From contig NZ_JAKVOI010000001.1 in the NCBI RefSeq assembly GCF_022482905.1, positions 1,985,958-2,049,957 on the forward strand: a stretch of 64,000 nt of DNA, written 5' to 3'. The position numbers were made by a program, and so were the translations under genes. Source of the stretch: Clostridium sp. Its GTDB lineage: Bacteria; Bacillota; Clostridia; Clostridiales; Clostridiaceae. The notes below the pieces were generated by a model that saw only the letters and a program-made list of their open reading frames with translations, was not told where the DNA came from and did not search any database. Below are positions 43,713 to 53,198 of this stretch, piece after piece (the first letter of the stretch is position 1; each line of letters begins with the position of its first letter).

Positions 43713-46172
43713 TTATGAATTTTGTGCTTTCATAGCCCTCATGGAATTGAATACTGCAAGTATAGTTACTCCCACATCACCAAACACTGCTTCCCACATA
43801 GTGCCTAAGCCCATAGCTATAAAAACTAATAAAATCAGTTTAGTACTTAAAGCAAAGATTATATTCTGCATTACTATAGTTCTTGTTTTCTTGGCAATTT
43901 TTATTGCTGTAGTAATTTTTGATGGCTCATCTGTCATTATTACTACATCAGCAGCTTCTATTGCAGCATCCGAACCAAGTCCTCCCATAGCTATTCCTAT
44001 GTCTGCTCTTGCTAAAACTGGTGCATCATTTATTCCATCTCCTACAAATACCAACTTCCCCTTTTCCGATTTTTGCTTATCGAGTAATTCTATATTTTCC
44101 ACCTTTTGGTCCGGAAGTAATTCAGCATGAACTTCATCAAGTCCTAATTCTCTAGCAACTTTATTTCCAACAGTTTTATTATCACCAGTTAGCATTACTG
44201 TTTTCTTAACTCCGATAGATTTCAAAGTTTTAATTGCTTTTGCAGAATCTTCTTTAATTTCATCAGATATTACTATATATCCTGCGTATTCTTTGTCAAC
44301 TGCAACATGAACTACTGTACCTACAGTTTCTACTTGTTCATACAATATATCTTTTTTCTCCATTAGTTTATAATTGCCTGCTAAAATTTCTTTTCCCTCC
44401 ACAACAACCTTTATGCCGTGACCTGATATTTCTTCATAATTTGATATTGCATCACCAGGTATTTCTTTACCATAAGCGTTTAATATGGAAACTGCTATCG
44501 GGTGATTTGAATAGCTTTCTGCATAAGCTGCATAGGCTAGAAGTTCATCACTTGGCATATTATCTCGAGGTTTTAATTCTGTAACTTTAAATACGCCTTT
44601 TGTAAGTGTTCCAGTTTTATCAAAAACAATGATTTCCGAATTGTTTAATGCTTCGAGATAATTACCACCTTTAACAAGTATACCATTTTTTGAAGCACCA
44701 CCTATACCTCCAAAGAATCCAAGTGGTATAGATATAACTAATGCACAAGGACAAGAAACTACTAAAAATGCCAGTGCTCTATATAGCCATTGAGAAAAAT
44801 TTGCTCCACCTATAACAAGAGGCGGTATAACAGCTAAAGCTACTGCTGAAAAGACAACAACTGGTGTATAGTACCTAGCAAACTTTGTTATGAATTTTTC
44901 TGTTGGAGCTTTTTTACTGCTTGCATTTTGAACTAAGTCAAGTATTTTTGCTATAGTAGAATCTCCAAATTCCTTTTCTACCTCTATTGTTAACAGTCCA
45001 TTTTTATTGATCACTCCACCTAAAATATTATCTCCCGTTTCTGCTTCTCTAGGTACTGACTCTCCAGTTAAAGCTGAAGTATCAATCATAGAGCTGCCTT
45101 CAAGCACTTTACCATCTAATGGAACCTTTTCTCCTGGTTTCACTACAATAATATCACCTATGCTAACCTCTTCCGGTGATACTTTTTTTAGCTCGTCATC
45201 TATTTTCAAGTTAGCAAAATCAGGTCTTATATCCATAAGAGCTGCAATAGATTTTCTTGAGCGATTTACAGCCATATCCTGAAACATTTCTCCTATCTGG
45301 TAGAAAATCATAACTGCTACCCCTTCTGGATACTCACCAATAGTAAAAGCACCTATGGTTGCTATACTCATTAGAAAGTTTTCATCAAATACCTGTCCCC
45401 TGCTAATATTTTTTATAGCCCTTAATACTACTTCTCCACCTACAATTACGTAACTAATTAGATAAAGTATCAGTTCAACAGTATTTGAAAACTTGAAAGC
45501 AGTTGCTATCCCAAATATGGCTGCACCTAATGCAAACTTGACTAATTCACTCTTATCATTTTCTTCTTCACTCTCTTCAATTTTACTATTTACTTTTTTA
45601 CCCTCAAGAACAACCACATTAACATCAGGTTCAATTCTTTTAACTATTTCTTTGACTCTATCAATTATAACAGTTTGCTCAGATGAATTATCTATTTCCA
45701 TAATAAGCTTTGTTGCAGCAAAATCTACAATGGCGGATTTTACACCCTCTATATTATTTGATTCCCTTTCAATCTTTGAGGCGCAATTGCTACAGCACAG
45801 TCCCTTAAGCAAAATTTCTTTTTTTAATAATTTACCCGATTGTTTTTCCACTACTCTTACATCAGGTTCCAAATTTCCAATTATCTCAGTAGTTACTGCG
45901 ATTAACTCTTTTGTTTTATTAATTTCACCAATTTCCAAAGTTAAAGCTTTCGTGACAAAGTTTACATTAGCAGAATCAATGCCTTTAATTTTACTAACCT
46001 CTTCTTCTATCTTAGCTGCACAATTAGCACAATCTAATCCCTCTAGTATAAATTCTTTTTTTATACATTCTTTACTAGTTTTCTTTAAATTAGCAAAGTT
46101 ATTGTTTGTGGAAATACTTTTTTTTACTAGTTTTATACTGCTTTTGCCGGGGTCTTTAAGTGCTTTATCCAT
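43713..46172 (-). CDS. cadA: P1B-type heavy-metal ATPase, CadA-like (copy 2)
   Basis: 819 aa with an extra basic N-terminal extension (about 38 residues). Two HMA domains follow (GLDCANC, Cys48/Cys51; GLCCSNC, Cys127/Cys130 plus Cys126). The core has VSCPCALVIS, FDKTGTLTKG, SNHPIAVSI and GDGINDAPVL. Predicted Cd/Zn/Pb efflux. The ribosome binding site is AAAGGAGGAAAAGGTA. A perfect 11-bp inverted repeat about 90 bp upstream is a probable ArsR/CadC-type operator. The kinase cluster is downstream. Confidence 0.93.
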   Translation of the reverse strand: MDKALKDPGKSSIKLVKKSISTNNNFANLKKTSKECIKKEFILEGLDCANCAAKIEEEVSKIKGIDSANVNFVTKALTLEIGEINKTKELIAVTTEIIGNLEPDVRVVEKQSGKLLKKEILLKGLCCSNCASKIERESNNIEGVKSAIVDFAATKLIMEIDNSSEQTVIIDRVKEIVKRIEPDVNVVVLEGKKVNSKIEESEEENDKSELVKFALGAAIFGIATAFKFSNTVELILYLISYVIVGGEVVLRAIKNISRGQVFDENFLMSIATIGAFTIGEYPEGVAVMIFYQIGEMFQDMAVNRSRKSIAALMDIRPDFANLKIDDELKKVSPEEVSIGDIIVVKPGEKVPLDGKVLEGSSMIDTSALTGESVPREAETGDNILGGVINKNGLLTIEVEKEFGDSTIAKILDLVQNASSKKAPTEKFITKFARYYTPVVVFSAVALAVIPPLVIGGANFSQWLYRALAFLVVSCPCALVISIPLGFFGGIGGASKNGILVKGGNYLEALNNSEIIVFDKTGTLTKGVFKVTELKPRDNMPSDELLAYAAYAESYSNHPIAVSILNAYGKEIPGDAISNYEEISGHGIKVVVEGKEILAGNYKLMEKKDILYEQVETVGTVVHVAVDKEYAGYIVISDEIKEDSAKAIKTLKSIGVKKTVMLTGDNKTVGNKVARELGLDEVHAELLPDQKVENIELLDKQKSEKGKLVFVGDGINDAPVLARADIGIAMGGLGSDAAIEAADVVIMTDEPSKITTAIKIAKKTRTIVMQNIIFALSTKLILLVFIAMGLGTMWEAVFGDVGVTILAVFNSMRAMKAQNS

Positions 46173-46262
46173 TACCTTTTCCTCCTTTTACTGGCTTAAG
46201 TTTGTTTCCCTATATGAATTAATTCTTATTCAAAAATATTTTTAATAAAATTGTTTTTATAT

Positions 46263-46286
46263 ATGAATATATGTTCATATATTCAT
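46263..46286. promoter_or_regulatory. Inverted repeat operator for CadA copy 2
   Basis: ATGAATATATG-TT-CATATATTCAT, a perfect 11-bp inverted repeat about 90 bp upstream of the start codon, in the size and AT character of ArsR/CadC-family operators. It differs from the operator of the cadC gene at 61.6 kb. Confidence 0.7.
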
Positions 46287-46389
46287 TATATATGATAATA
46301 TCTTATTTTGTCAATAAAATATAGAAATTGATTTAAAAATAAATCTCCTATTAACCAAATATATAGGATATGTGGATTAATCCCCATAC

Positions 46390-46580
46390 CCTTTATGTTT
46401 AAATTCTAAAATTTAGAATCATCTTCAGCAGGAGATATGTATCATCAATCCTCCTTCCATATAATCAAACTGATATTGGATAATAGTTTGAATTCGAGAA
46501 AAATATTTTAAGAATCGAAAAAAGTCCGAAAGGATATTGTTATCCCAACGAACTTTTAATATGACATTATTTTATATTAA
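46390..46580 (-). repeat. Third, heavily deleted copy of the sigma/HTH module
   Basis: Keeps the 3' end of the HTH gene (AAATTCTAAAATTTAGAATC then TCTTCAGCAGG), a scrap of the sigma 5' end, and the leader hairpin (GAAAAAAGTCCGAAAGGAT, then ATCCCAACGAAC, TTTTAATATGACATTATT). All coding capacity is lost. Confidence 0.75.
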
Positions 46581-46769
46581 TTGAAGACTTTAAATATGAA
46601 TTTCGGAATGTAGTTATTGCTTTTTTATAATTGCAGTTTGTGGAGCAGCATTTCATAAAAGTGAAATTCAAATAAATAAGGTTGGTGTTAGAATAAAAAT
46701 AGTACAAGAGAAATTGAGAAAGTTCCTAATAAGTTTTAGAATAAATATAAGAGATTGGGGAACTTAATC

Positions 46770-47057
46770 ATGAAAAAACAACATGACAAGCAGTTCAAAG
46801 AAGATGCTATAAAATATTACATGGATCATAAAGAACTTGGAGTAAGAGGTTGTGCTCAAAACCTTGATATAGGTGGTAGCACTTTGTCAAAGTGGATTAG
46901 AGATTCTAAAAGCGAAAATGGTATTCAAGTTCGAGGTTCAGGTAATTATTCCAGTGATGAACAAAAGGAAATTGCACGATTAAAGCGTGAACTTCGTGAT
47001 ACAAAGGATGCTCTTGATGTATTAAAAAAAGCCATAAGCATTCTCCGAATCAATTGA
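46770..47057 (+). mobile_element. IS3-family orfA transposase fragment
   Basis: 95 residues of an IS3 OrfA: KKQHDKQFKEDAIKYYMDH, HTH GCAQNLDIGGSTLSKWIRD, then the leucine-zipper part EIARLKRELRDTKDALDVLKKAISIL. It ends within a few residues of where the frameshift to orfB should occur; no orfB follows because an IS982 fragment abuts it. Inactive remnant. Confidence 0.85.
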
Positions 47058-47252
47058 CATAAGCTCACCAGCTAATGAAACTGTAATTATTTCACTATCA
47101 CTCATTATTGAATGATTACTGTTTCTTCGATTTTTAATATATGTTGGAGTTACTTCTTGGTAAATATCATCAACTATAACAAATATGACAGTTATAAAAT
47201 CTTTTAAATCTTCTATAATTGTGATAGAATCATTGTTATAAATCTCTAGCAT
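47022..47252 (-). mobile_element. IS982-family transposase N-terminal fragment
   Basis: About 76 residues from an ATG behind GGGGGAAACATAT. The peptide SDSEIITVSLAGELMSIDSENA is the conserved N-terminal block of IS982 DDE transposases. It runs directly into the IS3 fragment near 47035, so more than two-thirds of the transposase, including all catalytic residues, is gone. Confidence 0.75.
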
Positions 47253-47350
47253 ATATGTTTCCCCCTTCATTGAATTGGTCGTGCTTTTCAATGATAGGTT
47301 AACACATTGTGCTGGAGGTTTTCTATTTGTAAATGTTGCTAGTGATTTAA

Positions 47351-47725
47351 CTAGCACAACAGGTTAATTAATTGTGTATTAGATGCTTTAACAAATTTAT
47401 TTTTCTCAATTTCAACTGCAATTGCATCTTTTGTGTTAATATTAGGAATCTTGTATAATCCAGTTCCAACTTTAAAGTAATTTGAAAAATTATTTGGATC
47501 GAAATCTTTTTCATTAGTTGAGTAGTGTCTAACTTCTCCAAGTTTACTATCGACTTTTTCAATTTGCTCAGATGTAACAACATAATTTATTTTATTTAGT
47601 GTAATCATTTTTTCATAAGCCCAGCTATCTGTACTTATGCTATTCTTGGTGGAATGTAGTTTTCCACATCCGTTACCTAATAGAAGTAGTATTAAAAGTA
47701 TTGATATTTGTAAAAACTTTTTCAA
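47351..47725 (-). CDS. Small lipoprotein
   Basis: 124 aa with a clear lipoprotein signal: MKKFLQISILLILLLLGNGC, Cys20 the lipidation site. The mature part has no domain I recognise. The start is TTG behind AAAGGGTGATTTAT. The last residues (LINLLC) lie at the border with the IS982 remnant, so the C-terminus may be truncated or altered by that insertion. Confidence 0.6.
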   Translation of the reverse strand: MKKFLQISILLILLLLGNGCGKLHSTKNSISTDSWAYEKMITLNKINYVVTSEQIEKVDSKLGEVRHYSTNEKDFDPNNFSNYFKVGTGLYKIPNINTKDAIAVEIEKNKFVKASNTQLINLLC

Positions 47726-48652
47726 AATAAATCACCCTTTCCATCTAAGTATCTTATATTAAATTTATCATTCTTTTTATTATTCTATACAAATTTAATA
47801 GTGAAAAGAATGATATCGGATATAATACCGGCATCTGTGATATGAATTGCAAAGTAATTTTAATAAATCTAATGATAATTTTACATTTGAAATTTTTAAT
47901 TTATGACCATTAAAAATCTATTATATATATATAATTACATATAATATAATTTTAGGGAATAGCTTTTTACAAAAATAATTAATTTATGTATAGCATAGTT
48001 TTGTGTAATTAGATTTTTATAAAATTCCTATTATATAATAATAATTTGGTTTTATATTGAAATGTCATCTCCCTTGGTACTCTCTAGTTATAATACCATC
48101 AATTAATGATTCCATTATTAACGATACAGCCAATGTCTGTACGACAAATTTAATGTATTATAACTTTGAATGCCATTGTTTATAAGTTCCACACAATACA
48201 TATTGTGTGAAATTGGTTAAAATAGTGTGAAGTCTTATGTATTAAGGCTTTGAACTATTTTTTTAGTATTTAAAAGTTAAAATTGCAAAAATAAATTCAA
48301 CATATTATGATAATATCATATATTATGCTGAATTAAACAAACACAGTGAAGCTACATAAAATAAGACTTTGAAATATGAAAAGAGGTTAAATATGGAAAA
48401 GGTAGAACTTATAAGATCAGAGAAAAAATTAAGGATTAAAAAAATCTTTTAGGATCAAGAAATAGGGGGTAATACAAGCGAACGTGCTACCAGGGGCAAA
48501 ATAGATGTAATAATATGGTAACTAAATAATATTCTTTCTACATTTAGTTATTGAACATGTCAAAAATAAAAAAAGGCATAACTGCCTTTTTAATTGATGA
48601 ATGATAGAATTTTTTACAACATTTAATGTGATTTAATTCTTCTATCTTTTAT
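47726..48652. other. Long AT-rich intergenic region
   Basis: About 925 bp without a gene I can support. Visible items: a palindrome CACACAAT-ACAT-ATTGTGTG at 48190-48209, a 19-codon frame starting at about 48393 (MEKVELIRSEKKLRIKKIF), and a terminator-like hairpin AAAAAGGCA/TGCCTTTTT at about 48570-48592. Probably eroded mobile-element DNA. Confidence 0.5.
48570..48592. terminator. Bidirectional terminator
   Basis: AAAAAGGCA-TAAC-TGCCTTTTT. It lies 60 bp behind the membrane-protein gene at 48653, which reads towards it. Confidence 0.75.
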
Positions 48653-48853
48653 TTATCTGAATACACCAATTACTAATAATATTAACCCAAGAATAAATAA
48701 AGTTGCTCCCAAGTACCTTGAAGAAGTTTCGTTTGGTAAAATCCTATGCCATTTAAAAAGCCAGTGGGAAAATATATTATCAAGTACAGCTATCAGTCCT
48801 AAAGAAATAAGACTGCCATTTATTAGAATTCTGTTTCTTTCATTGTTTCTCAC
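48653..48853 (-). CDS. Small membrane protein, DUF2243-like
   Basis: 66 aa with two hydrophobic helices, ILINGSLISLGLIAVLDNIF and a C-terminal LGATLFILGLILLVIGVF, separated by SHWLFKWHRILP. The loop resembles the HxxxxWHR segment of DUF2243 membrane proteins, but this protein is much shorter than the family. It follows the SHOCT-domain gene by one base in the same operon. Function unknown. Confidence 0.55.
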   Translation of the reverse strand: MRNNERNRILINGSLISLGLIAVLDNIFSHWLFKWHRILPNETSSRYLGATLFILGLILLVIGVFR

Positions 48854-48854
48854 A

Positions 48855-49088
48855 CTACTTTCTAAGTATTTCTTCCTTTCTCAATTTATATTCTTCAGAA
48901 TCAATTTTCCCATTAGCATACCTTTTATTTAATATTTCTATAGCTTCGGATTTATTATCGGAATCGTGGTTTGATTTTCTATGAAATCTTGGTATTCCAC
49001 AGCCTCCACTCCATCCACACCCACGTAGAAAAAACATACCAACAAAAATCGATATTATAAATATCCAACTAAAATCGTTAAATCGCAT
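48855..49088 (-). CDS. SHOCT-domain membrane peptide
   Basis: 77 aa from the ATG at 49088 after GGAGGGTTGGTT. An N-terminal helix (FSWIFIISIFVGMFFL) and a Cys-rich turn (RGCGWSGGCG, possibly metal binding) lead to a SHOCT domain, EAIEILNKRYANGKIDSEEYKLRKEEIL. SHOCT peptides of this type are common in clostridial metal-resistance islands. The role is unknown, though a membrane-bound oligomerisation or regulatory part is likely. Confidence 0.7.
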   Translation of the reverse strand: MRFNDFSWIFIISIFVGMFFLRGCGWSGGCGIPRFHRKSNHDSDNKSEAIEILNKRYANGKIDSEEYKLRKEEILRK

Positions 49089-49139
49089 AACCAACCCTCC
49101 ATAAAAACTCTACTAAAGCTTAAATTATTCAAAAATTTT

Positions 49140-49235
49140 AATACTATTCATATTATTTCTAACGGTGAAAAAAAGGTGATCGAAGCAGAACATATTCTAG
49201 TTGCTACTGCACGGAAGTTACGGAAAAGCAAATAA
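49140..49235 (+). pseudogene. Mercuric reductase-like fragment
   Basis: The plus-strand frame encodes SNGEKKVIEAEHILVAT followed by ARKLRKSK and a stop. EAEHILVATGRK is a signature of MerA and related flavin disulfide reductases (here Ala replaces Gly). Nothing else of the enzyme remains. It is joined within about 10 bp to a second, different relic. Confidence 0.6.
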
Positions 49236-49324
49236 AAGATTACATTTTGAGAGAAGATAAAGCTAGAACTGTAGATGATATAATTTTTATTGACTTAAAC
49301 TGTGTATACATATACGAAGTTTGA
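49195..49324 (+). pseudogene. CopZ/BFD-like iron-sulfur protein fragment
   Basis: A second plus-strand frame, shifted relative to the MerA relic, reads CYCTEVTEKQIKDYILRED followed by KARTVDDIIF and a stop at about 49324. The CxC...VTExxI...TVxDI pattern is that of the [2Fe-2S] C-terminal part of CopZ-type or BFD-like proteins. No start, only the fragment. Confidence 0.45.
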
Positions 49325-49472
49325 GTAAGGCATAATAAATGTTTATTGATTTAAATTCACAAATATTGTTAATTTTCATTATCAATTGATAATAAATCTA
49401 TATAGGATAAACATTGACAAATAAAACATATAGCAGTAGCATTATATTATTAATTGATAATGAGGTGAAAAA

Positions 49473-51971
49473 ATGACAGATAGAATTAATGGACTTACAA
49501 CGAAAGAAGTTTCAACACTACAGGAAAAATATGGATTAAATGAACTGATTAAAAATGAAAAACCAAATCCACTTAAAAAATTTATTGGAGTTTTTAAAGA
49601 ACCAATGTTCTTATTATTAGTAGGAGCTTCCACACTATATTTTATTTTAGGACAGCCTAGAGAAGGCATTGTAATGTTAGCATTTGTAATATCAGTTGTA
49701 TCCATAACTTTCATTCAGGAATGGAAAACAGAAAAAACTATGGGTGCATTGAAAGGCTTAACATCGCCTCAAGTTTATGCACTAAGAGATGGTAAGAAAG
49801 GTTTGATAAAAAGTTCTGAACTTGTTCCAGGAGATATAATTTATATTGCGGAAGGAGAAAGAATACCTGCTGATTGCCAGGTAATAGAGGCATCTAATTT
49901 TTCTGTAGATGAATCTATTTTAACGGGAGAATCAGAACATGTATTTAAGTTACCCAAGGAATTGAGTGAAAGCTCTGATGATCATTGGAAAAAATATATG
50001 CTTTATGCAGGAACGCTATCAGTTTTTGGAAAATGTACTGCAATAGTAAAATTGACAGGATTTAATACAGAGTACGGAAAAATAGGAAAGGCTGTCAGTG
50101 AGGCTAAAGATGAATTAACTCCTCTTCAGAAGAAAATGGGGGAACTTGTAAAGGCTATTGCCATTACGGGGATAATTTTATGTTTCTCTGTAATGGTGCT
50201 ATCTTATTTCTATAATAGAAATTTATTAAGCAGCATATTATCAGGAATTACTTTAGCAATGGCATTGATTCCAGAAGAATTTCCGGTTGTGTTAGCAATA
50301 TTTTTATCTCTAGGGGCATCTAGATTAGCAAAGAAAAATGCATTAATGAGAAAGATTTCAGCTGTGGAAACATTAGGTTCTACCAATGTGCTTTGTGTAG
50401 ATAAGACAGGAACTATTACTCAAAACAGTATGAAGATTAAAAAAGTATATGTTAATAATGAACTTCAAGACAGCACAGCTTTTACAGATGAAAATTTAAG
50501 CAAAATTACTATATTAGCTTGCGAGAAAGATCCTTATGATCCTATGGAAAAAGCTATAATTGAAAATGGAGAAAGAAATATTTCTTTAAATGAATTATAT
50601 AATTTGGAACTTTGCCAAAAATTTGCCTTCGATTCAAAGACGAAGAGAATGGCTAATATTTTTAAATTAAATGAATATTATTATGCAGCAGCAAAGGGAT
50701 CTCCGGAAACCATAATGCCACTTTGTAACTTAAGCGATGAAGAAGTCAAGAAAATTGAAGAAGCAATAGATAAAATGGCCTCTAAAGGCTTAAGAGTGTT
50801 GGCCTTTGCAGAATGTAAAAATGACAAACTTCTAGAAAAACTGGAGGACTATCTATTAAATTTTAAAGGATTAGTGGGACTTCAAGATCCTCCTAAAGAT
50901 GGTGTTTTAGAGGCTATAAAGACTTGTAATAATGCAGGTATAAGGGTAGTTATGATAACTGGTGACTACAGTAAAACCGCAGTAGCTATAGGTGAAGAAA
51001 TCGGGCTTAAATTTGCCAGTAAATCTATAACTGGGGATGAAATAGATTGTATGAGTGAACAGCAGCTTTGTGAAGCTGTAAAAAGTTGTGATGTATTTTC
51101 AAGAGTAATTCCTGAGCATAAAATGAAGATCATTAAAGCATTAAAAAATAATGGTGATATTGTTGCAATGACTGGAGATGGAGTAAATGATGCACCTGCA
51201 CTTAAGAATGCTGATATCGGGATAGCCATGGGAAAAAGGGGAACAGAAGTTGCTAAAGAAGCAGCTCATATGATTCTGATTGATGACAATTTTACAACTA
51301 TTGTTGAATCTGTAAGAGATGGAAGGAGAATATTTGATAATATCAGAAAGGCTATAGTATATATTATGATAATTCATATACCTATAGCAGCTCTTGCACT
51401 GTTTGCTCCAATATTCAATCTTCCACAAATTTTACTGCCAATGCATATAATGCTTTTGGAATTAATAATTGATCCTACCTGTTCCATAATATTTGAAGGA
51501 GAACCTGAGGAACCTTATATTATGAATCAGCCACCAAGGTCTCCAAAAGAGCCACTTTTAACGAAGGAGTTAACCAAGAAAGTTATAGCACAGGGAGTTA
51601 CAATGTTTTTAGCTGCTTTCTTACCTTTTCACTATTTGGTTGATACAGGAAGTTCTGTGGAGTATGCAAGGAGCTTTTCTCTGATAACATTAATAGTTGC
51701 AAATGTTATTTTAGTATTAGTAAACAGATCAAATACTCAATATTTAATTCATATTTTTAAGGAGAAAGAAAATAAAGCACGGCTTTTTATAAATAGTATT
51801 TCTTTAGTCATATTAGCATGTATTGTTTATATACCAATTTTGCAACCACTATTTAAAACAAGTGCAGTGCATTTAAAAATGTTAATAGTAGCTGCATTCA
51901 TAGGTATTGCATCGACAGGATGGTGGGAACTAGTTAAAATATATAAAAATGTAAAAAATAAAAGATGTTGA
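49473..51971 (+). CDS. Ca-type (P2) cation-transporting ATPase
   Basis: 832 aa with no HMA domain. It shows an N-terminal cation-ATPase domain (GLTTKEVSTLQEKYGLNEL), TGES actuator motif, ALIPEEFPVVLAIFLSLGA in helix M4, phosphorylation site CVDKTGTITQNSMKI, GDGVNDAPALKNADIGIAMGKRGTEVAKEAA and a C-terminal Cation_ATPase_C region with helices M5-M10. This pattern fits calcium or manganese export rather than heavy metals. The ribosome binding site is TGAGGTGAAAAA. It lies alone between relics. Confidence 0.92.
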   Translation: MTDRINGLTTKEVSTLQEKYGLNELIKNEKPNPLKKFIGVFKEPMFLLLVGASTLYFILGQPREGIVMLAFVISVVSITFIQEWKTEKTMGALKGLTSPQVYALRDGKKGLIKSSELVPGDIIYIAEGERIPADCQVIEASNFSVDESILTGESEHVFKLPKELSESSDDHWKKYMLYAGTLSVFGKCTAIVKLTGFNTEYGKIGKAVSEAKDELTPLQKKMGELVKAIAITGIILCFSVMVLSYFYNRNLLSSILSGITLAMALIPEEFPVVLAIFLSLGASRLAKKNALMRKISAVETLGSTNVLCVDKTGTITQNSMKIKKVYVNNELQDSTAFTDENLSKITILACEKDPYDPMEKAIIENGERNISLNELYNLELCQKFAFDSKTKRMANIFKLNEYYYAAAKGSPETIMPLCNLSDEEVKKIEEAIDKMASKGLRVLAFAECKNDKLLEKLEDYLLNFKGLVGLQDPPKDGVLEAIKTCNNAGIRVVMITGDYSKTAVAIGEEIGLKFASKSITGDEIDCMSEQQLCEAVKSCDVFSRVIPEHKMKIIKALKNNGDIVAMTGDGVNDAPALKNADIGIAMGKRGTEVAKEAAHMILIDDNFTTIVESVRDGRRIFDNIRKAIVYIMIIHIPIAALALFAPIFNLPQILLPMHIMLLELIIDPTCSIIFEGEPEEPYIMNQPPRSPKEPLLTKELTKKVIAQGVTMFLAAFLPFHYLVDTGSSVEYARSFSLITLIVANVILVLVNRSNTQYLIHIFKEKENKARLFINSISLVILACIVYIPILQPLFKTSAVHLKMLIVAAFIGIASTGWWELVKIYKNVKNKRC

Positions 51972-52578
51972 GAAGTTTAAATAAGCTTATGAAGAAAAAA
52001 ATGAAATAATATAAGAAAAACATAAAAGAACAGATTCATGATTGAAAATTTTACGATAAATAGTGCAACAGATATTAATATACAAGAGGACAGCGTAAAA
52101 TAGGTAATCCTACAAAATGCGCATTATTAAAAGTCTTTAGTGAAACAGAGTGCTCAAAAAAAGACTGGTAATAGTGCGAAATTTTGATATATTCTCAACT
52201 TTATGATATTATCATATTATAAATAAGGCTGATTAGTATGCCTTAAGTTAATTTACAAACTCTAATTAAGGTAGAAGATACAATAATAATTATCATGATT
52301 CAGATAGAAAGTAATATGTTTTAAATGAAACGGAGTGAATATTGCCTTGGAACTTAATCGAAAAAATATGGAAAAAATTTTGACAATTGGAGAATATAGA
52401 CAGATTTGTGTAAAATAGATTTGATTTAGTTTTATATAACTGGAAATTTTGATTTTCGGTTATATTTTTTTATATTTGAGTAATACTAATACTGATTAAT
52501 ATTACATTCTTAATTGTTTATATAATATACTTAATTATGCAATAAAATAAGAAAAAATATAAAAATTTTAACTAAATC
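51972..52578. other. Intergenic region with IS256 end
   Basis: About 600 bp, AT-rich, no gene. The part from 52402 is the end of the IS256-type element: terminal word AGATTTGTGTAAAATAGA followed by a hairpin (ATATAAC...GTTATAT, about 52435-52468) with a T-run. The part before 52400 shows nothing recognisable. Confidence 0.55.
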
Positions 52579-53198
52579 TTAGAGTATCTCTTCACCTAGT
52601 TTATCATTAAACACAATAGTTAATTGTGCTAATGTCATTCCCCAATTTTGGGCTGGAGAAGTCCATTTTTCCATGACTTTCTCAGTAGCTAAGTAAAGAG
52701 ATTTTCTAAGTGCTTCATCATTTGGAAACACTGTTCTTGTCTTTGTGAACTTTCTCAGCTGTCTGTTGAAACCCTCTAATGCGTTTGTAGTATAAATAAT
52801 CTTTCTGATTTCCGGTGAGTAATTGAAATATGTTGATAACTTATCCCAGTTATTATACCAGGATTCAATTACTATACTATACTTGTGATCCCACTTTTTC
52901 TTTATATCATCCAGGCCATTAATTGCAGCATCTTCAGTAGGTGCCTTATATACACATTTTAAATCTTTCATAAATTCCTTTTTATCTTTGGAAGCTATAT
53001 ACTTAATGGAATTTCTTATTTGGTGTATTATACAATTTTGAATACTAACATCCGGAAATACTGATTTTATTGCATCTGGAAGTCCTTTAAGTCCATCCAT
53101 GCAGGCAATCAGTATTTCTTTTACCCCTCTATTTCTTAAATCATTGAAAACTGACAGCCAGAATTTTGGGGAACGTACTTAGATTTGTGTAAAATAGA
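52402..53198 (-). mobile_element. Truncated IS256-family element
   Basis: The open frame 52579-53178 carries the C-terminal half of an IS256 mutator-type transposase: KFWLSVFNDLRNRGVKEILIACMDGLKGLPDAI, CIIHQIRNSIKYI, and IIYTTNALEGFNRQLRKFTKTRTVFPNDEA. The N-terminal half, with the first catalytic Asp, is missing; the frame breaks at 53179 exactly at a second copy of the terminal word AGATTTGTGTAAAATAGA (53181-53198), which stands in the same orientation as the one at 52402-52419. Not active. Confidence 0.88.

Larger units (their letters stand above)
46173..46769. other. Intergenic region with operator and third ICE-regulator remnant
   Basis: About 600 bp between the divergent CadA copy 2 and IS3 orfA genes. 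It contains the operator at 46263-46286 and a short remnant of the sigma/HTH module at about 46390-46580. Otherwise AT-rich and empty. Confidence 0.6.

Noticed and set aside
45493-46245. 250-codon plus-strand frame opposite CadA copy 2
   Set aside because: Mirror of the coding strand in a Ser/Leu-rich composition, typical of antisense shadows of AT-rich P-type ATPase genes; no start signal.
49442-49714. 90-codon minus-strand frame at the 5' end of the Ca-type ATPase
   Set aside because: Antisense to a well-defined coding region with a correct start and no similarity of its own.
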